DNA from: Rhynchopus euleeides
Lineage: Eukaryota > Euglenozoa > Diplonemea > Diplonemida > Diplonemidae
Length of the DNA: 64,000 bases
Direction of reading: 5' to 3'
NCBI GenBank assembly: GCA_963210315.1
Contig: OY723277.1
Location: 2,170,001-2,234,000, forward strand
Positions 21,197-30,900 of the stretch are shown here, one piece after another. Both the position numbers and the translations under genes were made by a program. Below the pieces are notes generated by a model. That model was not told the DNA's origin. It was given only the letters and a program-made list of their open reading frames with translations, and did not search any database. Each line of letters starts with the position of its first letter. Positions within the stretch are counted from its first letter, which is position 1.

Positions 21197-24100
21197 GCGC
21201 AGCACCTCAAGTGCCTGACCTGGAACTGCAACGGACTCACCGAGGCAAAAAGGGCGGAGCTCCAGCACCACCTCGCAACCCAGCGGTATGACGTAGTGCA
21301 TCTGCAGGAACTCCGAGCAGCACAGGGGGGGGACCCCAAGTTCCCGGGCTACTCCGTCTTTCTCCGACGCCGCACCCAGAAGCGCTGTAAGGGGACGCTC
21401 ACCTCCGGAGGCGGGATCGCAACCCTAGTGCGGGAGGACCTACACGCGACTCTTATTGCCACCGCACCAAACGCCAGTGTGACCGAGACCCTCACGGTGC
21501 GCGTCACGGGGCCGGAAAGCGCTATCACCTTCACCAATGTATACCGCCCCTCGGGAGTCGGCACTAGCAACGACCCACGCCGCGACGACTTCTCTACATC
21601 CCTGCTACCACACACGCCGGAGTCCATCATCGCCGGCGACTTCAACATCCACAACCGTGCCTGGGATAAACATGCGCGCTGCGACGACAAGGGAACAGAC
21701 CTGTACCACTGGTCCCTCCTCAACGGCATGTCGCTGTGCAACGACCCTGACCACCCCACACGCATGCGCCGCGACTCCAAGTCCTCGCCGGACATTGTCT
21801 TCGCCCACTACGAGCTGGGGGAGGTCACCTGGAATACCCTAGACCAGTGGCAGTCCGATCACTTCGCCATACAATACACCGTCCCCTTTGCACGAACGCC
21901 AGCTGCAGCCACACACCCGGCAGCCAAAGCCCGCCAACTATGGAACTGGGCAGCGGCAGACTGGCCCGCATTCACTGAGGAGCTGGAACGGCTGTCACGC
22001 AAAGTGACGAAGTGGAATGACCCGAAGGAATCCTTCCACAAGTGGCTGGGACTGGTACGCACGGTCGCAGCCAAACACATCCCGACGAAGCGAAGCTCTC
22101 GCCCCCGCAAGCGGTGGTTCACAAGCAAGGTGAAACGTGCGATACGGGCGCGGAACGAGGAATCGCGCAGACACGCCCAGACCGCACACCTGTCCCAGGA
22201 CGACTACGACAAGCTGGACAAGCTGACCACCGACGCCACCAACGCCGTCCTCGAAGCAAAGCGCACAACCTGGGAAACCAGGTGCCAGGCCGCGAGCACC
22301 AGCAGCGACCTCGGCGCCACCTTCCGGCTTGTGCGAGAACTCGACGGCCGCAAAATCCAACAGGCTGCCTTCCCACTTGTCGACGGAGGGGTCCCGGTGA
22401 CCGACCCCAAAGCTAAGGCGGACCTCCTCTGCAGCCACTACGCCAAGATCAGCGAAGGAAGCGACCAACAGCCACAAGCAGCACACACCCCGCAGCATGC
22501 GAATGACCAGACACCCCCCGAGCTCTCAGCTGCCGAAGACGACTTCTCCAAAGAGGAGCTGAACGCGGCTCTATCCGAACTGCAGGAGCGGAAATCCCCA
22601 GGGCCTGACGACCTCAACAACGAGCTGCTGATGCATCTGGGCCCCCAGGCACGGCAGGGACTCCTGCATGTGCTCAACCTGTCGTGGAACAGCGGCATCC
22701 TCCCCGACGCGTGGACACGAGCAGTCATCATCCCGATCCTGAAACCGGGGAAGCCAGCAACGGCAGCGTCCTCGTACCGACCAATCGCGCTCACCAGCAC
22801 AGCGTGCAAGGTGCTAGAAAAAATGGTGAAGAGGCGCATGGAGCAGCTCATGCTCGACGACGCCTACCCACAGGTGGAGGGGCACTGCGCGAACCAGGCA
22901 GGGTTCCAGCGGCTGAGATCGACAACCGACCAACTAGCCTACATCACCCAAACAGCAACGGACGCCCTCTCCTCCGGAAAGGCAGCTGTCACCCTGTACT
23001 TCGACCTCGAGAAAGCCTTCGACAAGGTCAGCAAGCACGCAGTCATCAACAGTGTCAGACGGAAGGGCTTCCCCCCGAAATTCACCAGATGGCTACACAA
23101 CTACCTCAGCAACCGCCGAGCCGCCGCACAGGTGCACGGGGTAAGAAGCGACTACTACGACTTCAACAACGGGGTCCCGCAGGGAACAGTGCTCTCGCCC
23201 CTGCTCTTCAACTGCGTGATGGACGATGTATCTCGAGCCATCACCGCCTCCCCTAACATCCACCCAGCGGTGTTCGCAGATGACATCGCAGTACTCGTCG
23301 TCGGGGACAACTACACTGAAGCCCTAAGCACCGCACAGGGCGTCATATCCACACTCGCCGCCGAAATCCCACTCCACGGGCTGCAGCTCTCCCCCAGTAA
23401 GTGCTGCTACACGCTGATGGGAACGACGCCCGCAGCGTTGGGCGAGCACAGACGCATGGAGCTCCCAGACGGCACCCCCCTCCAGCACGAATCGACAGCG
23501 AAGTACCTCGGGGTCTACATCGATGCCTGCCACACGATGACAGACCACGTCGACCACGTCGTGACCACCTGCATGCGACGCCTGAGCATTCTGCGTATGT
23601 TGGCAGGCACTGACTGGGGCTCAAGTGGAGACACGCTGCGCCAGGCCTACCTGACATATGTCTACCCCATCCTGATGTACGCCGCCAGCGTCTACACCCC
23701 TGGCCTGTCCACGAAGAACCTCAAACGCCTGCGAGATGTCCACCGCATGGCAGCCCTGATCATCACGGGCTGTATGAAGAACACCAGCACGGCAAAGCTC
23801 CTCTGGGAATCACACCTGCGAGACCTCGACCTCGACTTCAAGGTCGCGGTGTGCACAGACCACGAACGCTTCCGCCGCGTGCCCCACTCCCCAGGATACC
23901 GGGCGCAACTAAACACCGGGAACACGGGAGGCAGCTGGCTACATCAGGCACGGAGTCTGGTGAAATCCTCGAAGGTCGACGGGCGCACCCCCCTGCTGGC
24001 CCCCCTGCATGCAGCACACCCCATCCCCCCCTGGGAATGGAACCTGGTGCTGCCACGAGTACACATCCTGGCGACGCTGCCGGGGCTCACCGCCCCAAAG

Positions 24101-25063
24101 GCCGCCACCCCGAAAGACACCCTCCGGGACCTGGCAGAGCAGACCATCCAGGCCCTCCCGACATGCGCCTGGCATGTGTACACCGACGGGTCAGTCTCCA
24201 ACTCCACATCGCGGCAACAGCAGGGCGGCGCAGGAGCAGCGGTGTACAGCATGCCGGAGGGCCGCCTCAGGAAAAAGCTCGCCTGGCCGGCAGGACTCCG
24301 CTGCATCAGCTACCAGGCGGAGCTGGTGGCCATCAGAGAATCCCTCGCTCACCTATGCACCCTGGTATCCCCAGGCGAAACGATCGCCATCCTCACAGAC
24401 TCGCAGAGCGCACTGAACGCGCTGCTGAGCGGCCCGCAGCGAGCGAGAGGATCCACCGAATGGGACATCTGGAGGTGGTTGAACGAGCTCGCCCAAACCC
24501 ACGATGTCACCACCCACCTCCGCTACATCCCGTCACACGTTGGGGTAGCAGGGAACGAACTCGCTGACAAACAGGCGCAAATCGGTGCCTTCCGGCCGCA
24601 GGTGGAACCGGTTAGCCTCGCGTCGGCTCGTGTCGTCCTCCGCCGACACATCTACAACGACGCAACGGTGCCCCGCACGGACAGCGTGTACGCGTACCGT
24701 TCGGGAATCGGGGAGACGCGACTGCAACGCCCCGACCTCCGCATGGAGGGACTCACCCGCTTAGGGGAAACCACCATCCGCCGACTCCGGGCCGACCACC
24801 ACCGCCTGGTCTACGACCACGACATCCCGGGCACGGCACAACCACCTTGCCAACCCTGCCTGAAGCATGCGCCGGGCCACCCCCCGCCTGGGGTCTCACT
24901 GAAGCACCTCTTCTTCGGCTGCCCCGCGACAGCGTCGGCCCGACACCACCTCACAGCCACAAACGTGCACAACCTGCTGTTGCACAACTGCAAGGAGGCA
25001 CTGCGCTACCTGGCCGAGGCAGGGGTAACGGAGCACGGCGAGAAGGACTACCTGAACGCGTGA
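21098..25063 (+). CDS. LINE-B ORF2 polyprotein (2A-EN-RT-RNase H-zinc knuckle)
   Basis: Open from just after the UGA to TGA 25061-25063, 1321 codons; about 1289 residues would remain after 2A separation. The domains in order are the 2A peptide (21170-21196); an AP endonuclease with LTWNCNGL at about 21214, VVHLQELR, GDFNIHNRAW, SPDIVFA and SDHFAI; and a reverse transcriptase with SPGPDDLNNE, YRPIALTS, FDLEKAFD at about 23000, GVPQGTVLSP and FADD at about 23275. RNase H follows, with YTDGSVSNS at about 24179, QAELVAIRES, LTDSQSAL and YIPSHVGVAGNELAD, and last a CxxC...HLFFGC knuckle near 24850-24920. Catalytic residues are all present. The first in-frame ATG falls inside the endonuclease, so it should depend on upstream translation. 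Confidence 0.93.
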   Translation, partial: RGGPPSPGLQRHIYETGRDLLLRAGDIEQNPGPAQHLKCLTWNCNGLTEAKRAELQHHLATQRYDVVHLQELRAAQGGDPKFPGYSVFLRRRTQKRCKGTLTSGGGIATLVREDLHATLIATAPNASVTETLTVRVTGPESAITFTNVYRPSGVGTSNDPRRDDFSTSLLPHTPESIIAGDFNIHNRAWDKHARCDDKGTDLYHWSLLNGMSLCNDPDHPTRMRRDSKSSPDIVFAHYELGEVTWNTLDQWQSDHFAIQYTVPFARTPAAATHPAAKARQLWNWAAADWPAFTEELERLSRKVTKWNDPKESFHKWLGLVRTVAAKHIPTKRSSRPRKRWFTSKVKRAIRARNEESRRHAQTAHLSQDDYDKLDKLTTDATNAVLEAKRTTWETRCQAASTSSDLGATFRLVRELDGRKIQQAAFPLVDGGVPVTDPKAKADLLCSHYAKISEGSDQQPQAAHTPQHANDQTPPELSAAEDDFSKEELNAALSELQERKSPGPDDLNNELLMHLGPQARQGLLHVLNLSWNSGILPDAWTRAVIIPILKPGKPATAASSYRPIALTSTACKVLEKMVKRRMEQLMLDDAYPQVEGHCANQAGFQRLRSTTDQLAYITQTATDALSSGKAAVTLYFDLEKAFDKVSKHAVINSVRRKGFPPKFTRWLHNYLSNRRAAAQVHGVRSDYYDFNNGVPQGTVLSPLLFNCVMDDVSRAITASPNIHPAVFADDIAVLVVGDNYTEALSTAQGVISTLAAEIPLHGLQLSPSKCCYTLMGTTPAALGEHRRMELPDGTPLQHESTAKYLGVYIDACHTMTDHVDHVVTTCMRRLSILRMLAGTDWGSSGDTLRQAYLTYVYPILMYAASVYTPGLSTKNLKRLRDVHRMAALIITGCMKNTSTAKLLWESHLRDLDLDFKVAVCTDHERFRRVPHSPGYRAQLNTGNTGGSWLHQARSLVKSSKVDGRTPLLAPLHAAHPIPPWEWNLVLPRVHILATLPGLTAPKAATPKDTLRDLAEQTIQALPTCAWHVYTDGSVSNSTSRQQQGGAGAAVYSMPEGRLRKKLAWPAGLRCISYQAELVAIRESLAHLCTLVSPGETIAILTDSQSALNALLSGPQRARGSTEWDIWRWLNELAQTHDVTTHLRYIPSHVGVAGNELADKQAQIGAFRPQVEPVSLASARVVLRRHIYNDATVPRTDSVYAYRSGIGETRLQRPDLRMEGLTRLGETTIRRLRADHHRLVYDHDIPGTAQPPCQPCLKHAPGHPPPGVSLKHLFFGCPATASARHHLTATNVHNLLLHNCKEALRYLAEAGVTEHGEKDYLNA

Positions 25064-25440
25064 ACCAAATAACATCATCAGAGAACAAGGGCTTCGGCCC
25101 GACCCCCCAGCACCCCCCCCCCCATCCCAGCCCCACGTCACTTTCCACAGGCCGCCAGGCGCGTCAGCGTCGGCGACCGCCCGCCCCCAGTCTGAGAGGC
25201 ATCAGCCGAATCTCGGTGGAGGCGGGCACAAAACAAAAGGGAGAGTCGTCACTGTGCATATCAGCACGGTCCCGCCCTCTGTGCCAGACCAACACACCAC
25301 CAAAGGAAAAGAGGAAGAGGCGACGTAAGGCAATGCCTCCGTGCGGCCAGGAGAACACGAAATAGCGACCCCCTCAACGGGGAATGCTACGAGCACGGCC
25401 AAAAATCGTTCAAATCGTTCAAAAAAAAGGCGAAATTCGC
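25064..25440 (+). mobile_element. LINE-B 3' UTR and TCGTTCAAA tail
   Basis: It contains C runs, an A/G-rich stretch (about 25296-25320), the AGGCAATGCC box, GGAGAACACGAAA, a CCCCCTCAACGGGG hairpin, GAGCACGGCCAAAAATCG and two TTCAAA units. The last 130 bp match the dispersed tail family, so either LINE-B shares its tail with a SINE family or a SINE inserted at its end. Confidence 0.5.
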
Positions 25441-26669
25441 CACGCAAAAAAGTGCCGTGAAAAAAAAAAGGCGAAAAAAACCACTTTTTCGCCACCGCGA
25501 GAGCACTGGGCACGCATGATGGCAGCAGCTGATTTCTTTTCTGGCGTTGATAGTTATTTTTTTTCACGAGCTGCATCCTTTGGTCTGGTTACTTCTTTAG
25601 AATCGATACCTCCCGCCCGCCTCTCCGTGCCCCGCTTGCAGCCACCGTGATGAACGAATTCGTGCCGTTTTCGTGATTTGATGTATGTTTTTGGGCATAA
25701 ACATATCCAACTAGCTTTTCTTCTCCACCCACACTAAAGACTCGTGTGGCGACATTCGGTGCCCCCCCCCCCCCCCAACACACACACTGGCAGACACCGG
25801 ATAAGGCAAAGAAGGCAGCTCGAAAGCTCTATTTTGAAACCAATCAACCAGCCCATGCCCATACCGACCCATTCCCACCCCTCCTATCAGCAGCCCTATC
25901 AAACCCCACCGTGTTTCAACGAACGATATCGTGAAGAAGCACTCCCGCTGCACCGCCTAAAGAAATTGCTATGGAACTCTCGTATAGTCACATATAGTCA
26001 CGCACTTCACGCACATGTCACGCACTTCACAACGTGTTCACCAGTACTTCTCGTAGTTACCGTTGATCCGTTAGCCCCCCCCACCCCCCCCCCCCCCCCC
26101 ACACACACACCCTCGACATCCTCTCCCTCCCGCTCGGTAGTTTGGTATCAGAGATTGCCTGCAAGTTGAATGAGGAGGTTGGCTTGGCGCCTTGACTCTC
26201 TTCTCTGCATGAATCGCCGCCGCAACCGTGCCACCACCCCGCCCCCCCCGCCCCCAGAGTATTCAATTCGACCAGCTGCGCATGTGAATGTGCCGTGTCT
26301 GAAGGTGGTCGATGTAAAATCGCGTGTGGTTTTGTGATACAGTTCGCAGTATTTATGAACAAAAAAATATGACAACTATCTTCGGGGGGAAAAAAACGGC
26401 GCCGCACATTGGCAGTACCATGGACAGCCCCCCAACCTTGTCTCTGGAAAAGAAGCACATGGGAGATCCGAACACTACGACGGAGGAGGGTGTAGCGGGA
26501 GGGGGGGTTGCGAAGTAAATACAAACCGGGTCTGTCCCGGTCGGAGTGCTGTTGCGCCTTGTGTGGTTGCTGTGACCCTGCCCTATTACCCTATCTCGCT
26601 GCAAGCAAGAGAGAACAAATATAACGTGCAAACCGTGCAAATCATTATCCCCGCCCTCCCCCCCCCCCC
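25441..26669. other. intergenic, low-complexity
   Basis: C runs at 25764-25777 and 26084-26100 and a repeated CACGCACTTCACGCACATGT-like stretch near 25998-26030. No gene supported. Confidence 0.5.
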
Positions 26670-26671
26670 TA

Positions 26672-27819
26672 GGGGGGGTCAAATGCCACCCTTTTACGTG
26701 GACAAACACGATTTTTCAAAAAACCGGCGCAGAGGCCCCAAAGCCCCCGTAAACCCTCCAAACCCCCCCAGATCGGTCCGGAAACCCATCGAACCCCACT
26801 TTTCCACCATTCCGGGCACCTCAGGTGCCCGAATTGGGGTACCTAAATTTTGTGCCACCGTTTGGTACCGGACAGTGCCACTGTGTGGGAGGTTGGAAAA
26901 GAAAATGCCCCAGCACACCACATCTGAGGGTTGCAATGCATGTTGCTTGCCAACCACGTCATCCGGTGGGTGTCAGGCGCTATGTAGGTGGCATTAGCCA
27001 GGTCTTCGATGAGTTCTGGCTTGTATATGTACCTCCCTGCCACCATGCACCGGGAGGCTGCCTGTAGGTACGGAACAAGTCCAGATGGTCGTGTGATTCC
27101 TGTGCAGCAGTGCTCCACAACCGGGATGTGTTGACAACGACTGTTGCAACACGAGCTGTACATTCCGGGAACACACGAAGTGCGCTGTCGTGGTACCCAT
27201 TGTGCCAGAATTGGTAGTTGCTGCGGTCTACTTTGCCTGGCCCAAGAGCACTGGTACTGAACGGTGCAATATGCGTGGCGAGGTGAATGCAACGGAAGGG
27301 CGCAAAGTCAATACAGCTCTCGGATGGCGGGTGGTGGTGCCACTAGTGTGTGACGTTCACTCGAGGATACAACGCATCACAATGAATCAGCAACCGTGGA
27401 CCGAGTACAATACGCTCTCTGTGGCTGGTGTGGGGGACAAAGGCAGTGCCTGTGCCGCAGGCAGGGAGGTACATATACAAGCCAGAACACATCGAAGACC
27501 TGGCTCATGCCACCTACATAGCGCCTGACACCCACCGGATGACGTGGTTGGCAAGCAACATGCATTGCAACCCTCAGATGTGGTGTGTTGGGGCATTTTC
27601 TTTTCCAACCTCCCACACAGTGGCACTGTCCGGTACCAAACGGTGGCACAAAATTTAGGTACCCCAATTCGGGCACCTGAGGTGCCCGGAATGGTGGAAA
27701 AGTGGGGTTCGATGGGTTTCCGGACCGATCTGGGGGGGTTTGGAGGGTTTACGGGGGCTTTGGGGCCTCTGCGCCGGTTTTTTGAAAAATCGTGTTTGTC
27801 ACCCCCATTTGACCCCCCC
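26672..27819 (-). mobile_element. 1148-bp foldback DNA element, copy 2 (TA target duplication)
   Basis: Reverse-complement copy of 16413-17559, flanked by TA at 26670-26671 and 27820-27821. The two unequal ends are swapped exactly as expected for an inverted insertion. I found a single one-base length difference between the copies, so transposition is recent. The flanking DNA differs, which argues against a plain segmental duplication. Like copy 1 it sits in C/G homopolymer DNA. Confidence 0.85.
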
Positions 27820-28000
27820 TACCCCCCCCCCCCCTACCCCCCCTCTCCCACACACACATCACATCACAGTCAAATATACCCACACACATCACACTCACAC
27901 CGACACTATAACCTAAGTAGAGTTCCAGCGGTGGCGGGGTGGGGTGTGGGGGTGGGGGGGGGGGTGTGTGTGTGTGGCGAAAGAGTGCTGTGTGTGTGTG

Positions 28001-29155
28001 TGTGTGTGGTTATAAAGTTTTAAGGCGGTGTCGCCCTGCACGGGCAGTAGCACCTCCCCTTCAGTATCGCACTCCCGAAGGATTCCCCAACACGACGTGA
28101 CACCGGTTTCGACGCGTACTCTTCGTACCCCTCCCCCCGGCCGCGTCTCTTCAGCGAAGAACCGGGGATAATCGGACCAGGGCTAGCTAAACCCTGGTGG
28201 TGTCACGGGTGGGGTTGGAGAGGGAGAAAAGGAAGAAATAAAGTTGCGAAAAAGTCAAACACTGACACGTGAAATCAATAAAAAAGGCGGTATATATCGC
28301 CCCCTTGCTGCGACGAAGACACTAAATAGTCAGGCCGCTTCAAGAGTCTTGAGGGCTTGAAGGTAGAAACAGGTTGCTGATGAGCCTCAGGAGCAGGCAC
28401 CTTTTGTCCGCCCACATGACCTTCGCCCGAAGGCGAACCTCGTCCAGCTTGGCTCGATCGCCACAGAGAAGGGGATCATTCTCCGCTGTGGTGAACATCT
28501 TAAAAACCGAGGGTGCAGAGGTGGGGCAGCCCACTGGTGCGATAGCAGACCGCCCCCGGATAGCTATAACTAGTGCATAGGAAGCATACGACGGCACACG
28601 CAACAGATGCCGAAGGCACAACGGCGGGTCACTTTTAACCACCAGAGGAGTGGCACTCCCGAGGGGTGGGGAAGGGGGGGTAGTCACAACACTTTCGAAG
28701 GAAGAAAAGGGGCAAATGGGATGTTTTGTGCAAGGTAGAAAGGAAATCACAACATGGGGCAGGGGGGTTTGCTCATCAGGCCTGGGGGATTTTGAGGGTT
28801 TGTGTGTGGTTATAAAGTTTTAAGGCGGTGTCGCCCTGCACGGGCAGTAGCACCTCCCCTTCAGTATCGCACTCCCGAAGGATTCCCCAACACGACGTGA
28901 CACCGGTTTCGACGCGTACTCTTCGTACCCCTCCCCCCGGCCGCGTCTCTTCAGCGAAGAACCGGGGATAATCGGACCAGGGCTAGCTAAACCCTGGTGG
29001 TGTCACGGGTGGGGTTGGAGAGGGAGAAAAGGAAGAAATGAAGTTGCGAAAAAGTCAAACACTGACACGTGAAATCAATAAAAAAGCGGTATATATCGCC
29101 CCCTTGCTGCGACAAAGACACTAAATAGTCAGGCCGCTCCAAGAGTCTTGAGGGC

Positions 29156-29158
<3 letters not shown>
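28001..29158 (+). mobile_element. LTR-like direct-repeat element (TRIM-like), about 1.16 kb
   Basis: Two direct repeats (28001-28359 and 28801-29158) flank 441 bp. The repeats are about 99 percent alike, so the element is young. The outer flanks are GT microsatellite. Each repeat has a TATA-like TTATAAAG near its start and AATAAA-like signals near its end. The interior encodes no gag or pol, so it fits a miniature terminal-repeat retroelement. The ends do not show the usual TG...CA pair, so a plain tandem duplication remains possible. Confidence 0.5.
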
Positions 29159-29189
<31 letters not shown>

Positions 29190-29190
29190 T
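29159..29190. repeat. GT microsatellite
   Basis: An uninterrupted GT run abutting the right LTR-like repeat, matching the GT run on the left side at 27990-28000. Confidence 0.9.
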
Positions 29191-29946
29191 GCCTTGTGGC
29201 ATCGGTCGGAATAGCGCGACACAGTTTGACACACAGTGGCATATCATCGCCATACCATTCACCCCACTTCACCCCAGCCCCCGCCCCCCAATAGGATCAT
29301 TTCAAGCACAGGCGCTGCACACCTGCATGACTCAGACATCGCACCACATTTCATTTGGGAACAACGGGCACAAACGGGCACAGCTGCCGACCCCCCTCCT
29401 GCCCCCCTCTACCCCTTCGCCCAGGTCCAACAACCGTGGGCGGTCATGAACTGCACCGTGGCACATCAGGAAAACCAGCATTTAAAAATGGAAGTATTTT
29501 TTTTGAATGAAAATGTCTTTTCCCTTTTTTTTTTCTGGAATCAATCTCCCCCCTACCCCCCACCCACCCCCGACTCTCCTCCTCCTCCGCCATCCCCCCG
29601 GGTAACACTGAGGCTGAGAAAACAGGCCGGAGAAGGAGGTCCAGATTGGGACTCTAGGACAGGAGTCCGGAACGTCCTGAAAGCGACCTTCTTCCGGGCT
29701 TTGTAGGCCACCGGGTATCGCAGGTCGCTGCAAACCCCCCCCTCGCACTCGACAATGATCCTTCAAGGGCCTTGGGCCCATAAAAAGTGCCAGTTTCCCG
29801 GGAAGTGGATAACCGTTCACACAACCCAACGTGCCAAAAGAAGAAGGTTGAATGTTATGGATACACTCGGGGAGGGGGGGGGGGGGAATGCAGGGGCTTG
29901 GCAGGAGGAGTCAAGCGCATGCAAAAAAATGGTTGGGGGGGAGATA
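29191..29946. other. intergenic, nothing recognised
   Basis: About 750 bp with C runs and no convincing ORF. GACACAGTTTGACACA near 29218 recalls a fragment of the GTGAG-hairpin family. Confidence 0.5.
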
Positions 29947-30072
29947 TTTTTTTTAAGCACACTCGTGTGAGCGGAAAGCGCCCCACCACAGCTGCATGTA
30001 GAAGCGTCAACGCAACAAACAAAAGGAAATTCATCAGAGCGGTTGTAGCTGTGAAGTGATAGGGCGCTTTCC
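29947..30072. ncRNA. candidate structured RNA, locus Y
   Basis: GGAAAGCGCCC (29973-29983) pairs perfectly with GGGCGCTTTCC (30062-30072). Above an internal loop, CACAGCTGCA pairs with TGTAGCTGTG with one G-U. The apical part holds GAAGCGTCAACGCA, ACAAACAAAA and AGAGCGG. The locus at 45533-45706 shares these apical blocks and the upstream T run plus GCACACT, but its lower stem has a wholly different, equally paired sequence. Such compensatory change points to a selected RNA fold rather than a transposon inverted repeat. The transcribed strand is unknown and no known family fits. Confidence 0.5.
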
Positions 30073-30138
30073 AATTCTATTTCATCGCCCCTGCTTCCCC
30101 CCCCCCCCCCCCCCGCACACCAAACCAGGCATGTCGCT

Positions 30139-30408
30139 AAGCGTCGACCGTCGACCCAGTGATTTTGGGTTTCCCCCCCCATAAAAAAGCGTCGACCCAG
30201 CGTCGACCCAGTGGACTGGGTTGACGCTTGGTCGAGGCTTGGAGCGTCGACCTAGTGGAACTGGGTTGCCATTCAAGCCTGGACCAAGCGTCAACCCATT
30301 TATTACACTGGGTCGACGCTAACCTAGCGTTGGCCCGGTTACACTGGGTCGACGCTCACCAAGCGTCGACCAAGCGTCAACCCACTTTCACTGGGTCGAC
30401 GTCGAAGA
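30139..30408. repeat. GCGTCGACCCAG array in both orientations
   Basis: About a dozen matches or near-matches to AGCGTCGACCCAGTG and its complement CACTGGGTCGACGCT within 270 bp, with GTCAACCC variants. Units alternate in orientation, so adjacent ones can pair. It resembles a clustered protein-binding array more than a simple satellite. Confidence 0.75.
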
Positions 30409-30420
30409 GAGTATGGTTTT

Positions 30421-30898
30421 GCAGGAACAGATGCTCACTACCGTGGCCTCCGGCGGCTGGGGGGCTCCGCCCCCCAGACCCCCCTGTGGCGTATGTCTCG
30501 TACTCAAGTCATTCGATTCCCACCGGGTCAGGGAATCCACCCACTCCAGTAGCCTCAGGAGGACGCAGCCAACTCACACAGAATCTGTACGCCCACAGTG
30601 AACAGATGCTCACTACCGTGGCCTCCGGCGGCTGGGGGGCCCTGCCCCCCAGACCCCCCATCTCGCGTGCCCGTCTAGTAACCAAGTCCTTGCGCTTTGA
30701 CGGCCGTGACATATCAGGGGGCAGCGTCGAAATCATGGTCCCGAAAGCCATTTTTTGGTTTCCTCCGGCACCCGACGGCGCGAGCGGGAGAGGAACCACG
30801 GAAGGAACCCAGCGCCTCACACCGTGCCCACCTCGTGGTCCACCGATGGGAAAATTTGGCAACAACACGAGCGCGCGCGAAGCGCGCGCGAGAAAAAT
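30421..30898 (+). repeat. CCTCCGGCGG-GCGCGC element, paired copies
   Basis: The conserved block occurs twice (30421-30490 and 30595-30660), 175 bp apart. Between them lies a spacer with AGTAGCCTCAGGAGGACGCA that recurs between the paired blocks at 35.9-36.2 kb. The second block continues to the GCGCGCGCGAAGCGCGCGCG hairpin and AAAAATT near 30898. Confidence 0.7.
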
Positions 30899-30900
30899 TG

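Larger units (their letters stand above)
18690..25440 (+). mobile_element. LINE-B, near-complete non-LTR retrotransposon
   Basis: It consists of a structured 5' region (hairpins at 18775-18794 and 18802-18831, then two copies of a ~53-bp block at 18907-18958 and 19023-19075), ORF1, a UGA, ORF2 with a 2A peptide, and a 3' end with an A-rich run and TCGTTCAAA tail units. Both outer ends are estimates because no target duplication could be fixed. The order EN-RT-RNase H-CCHC places it near I/ingi-type LINEs. It is plus-strand like LINE-A and belongs to another subfamily. One frame slip in ORF1 is the only evident damage. Confidence 0.8.

Noticed and set aside
28340-28750. 136-codon minus-strand frame inside the LTR-like element
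   Set aside because: No ATG-centred domain and it spans the repeat edge; no coding claim made.
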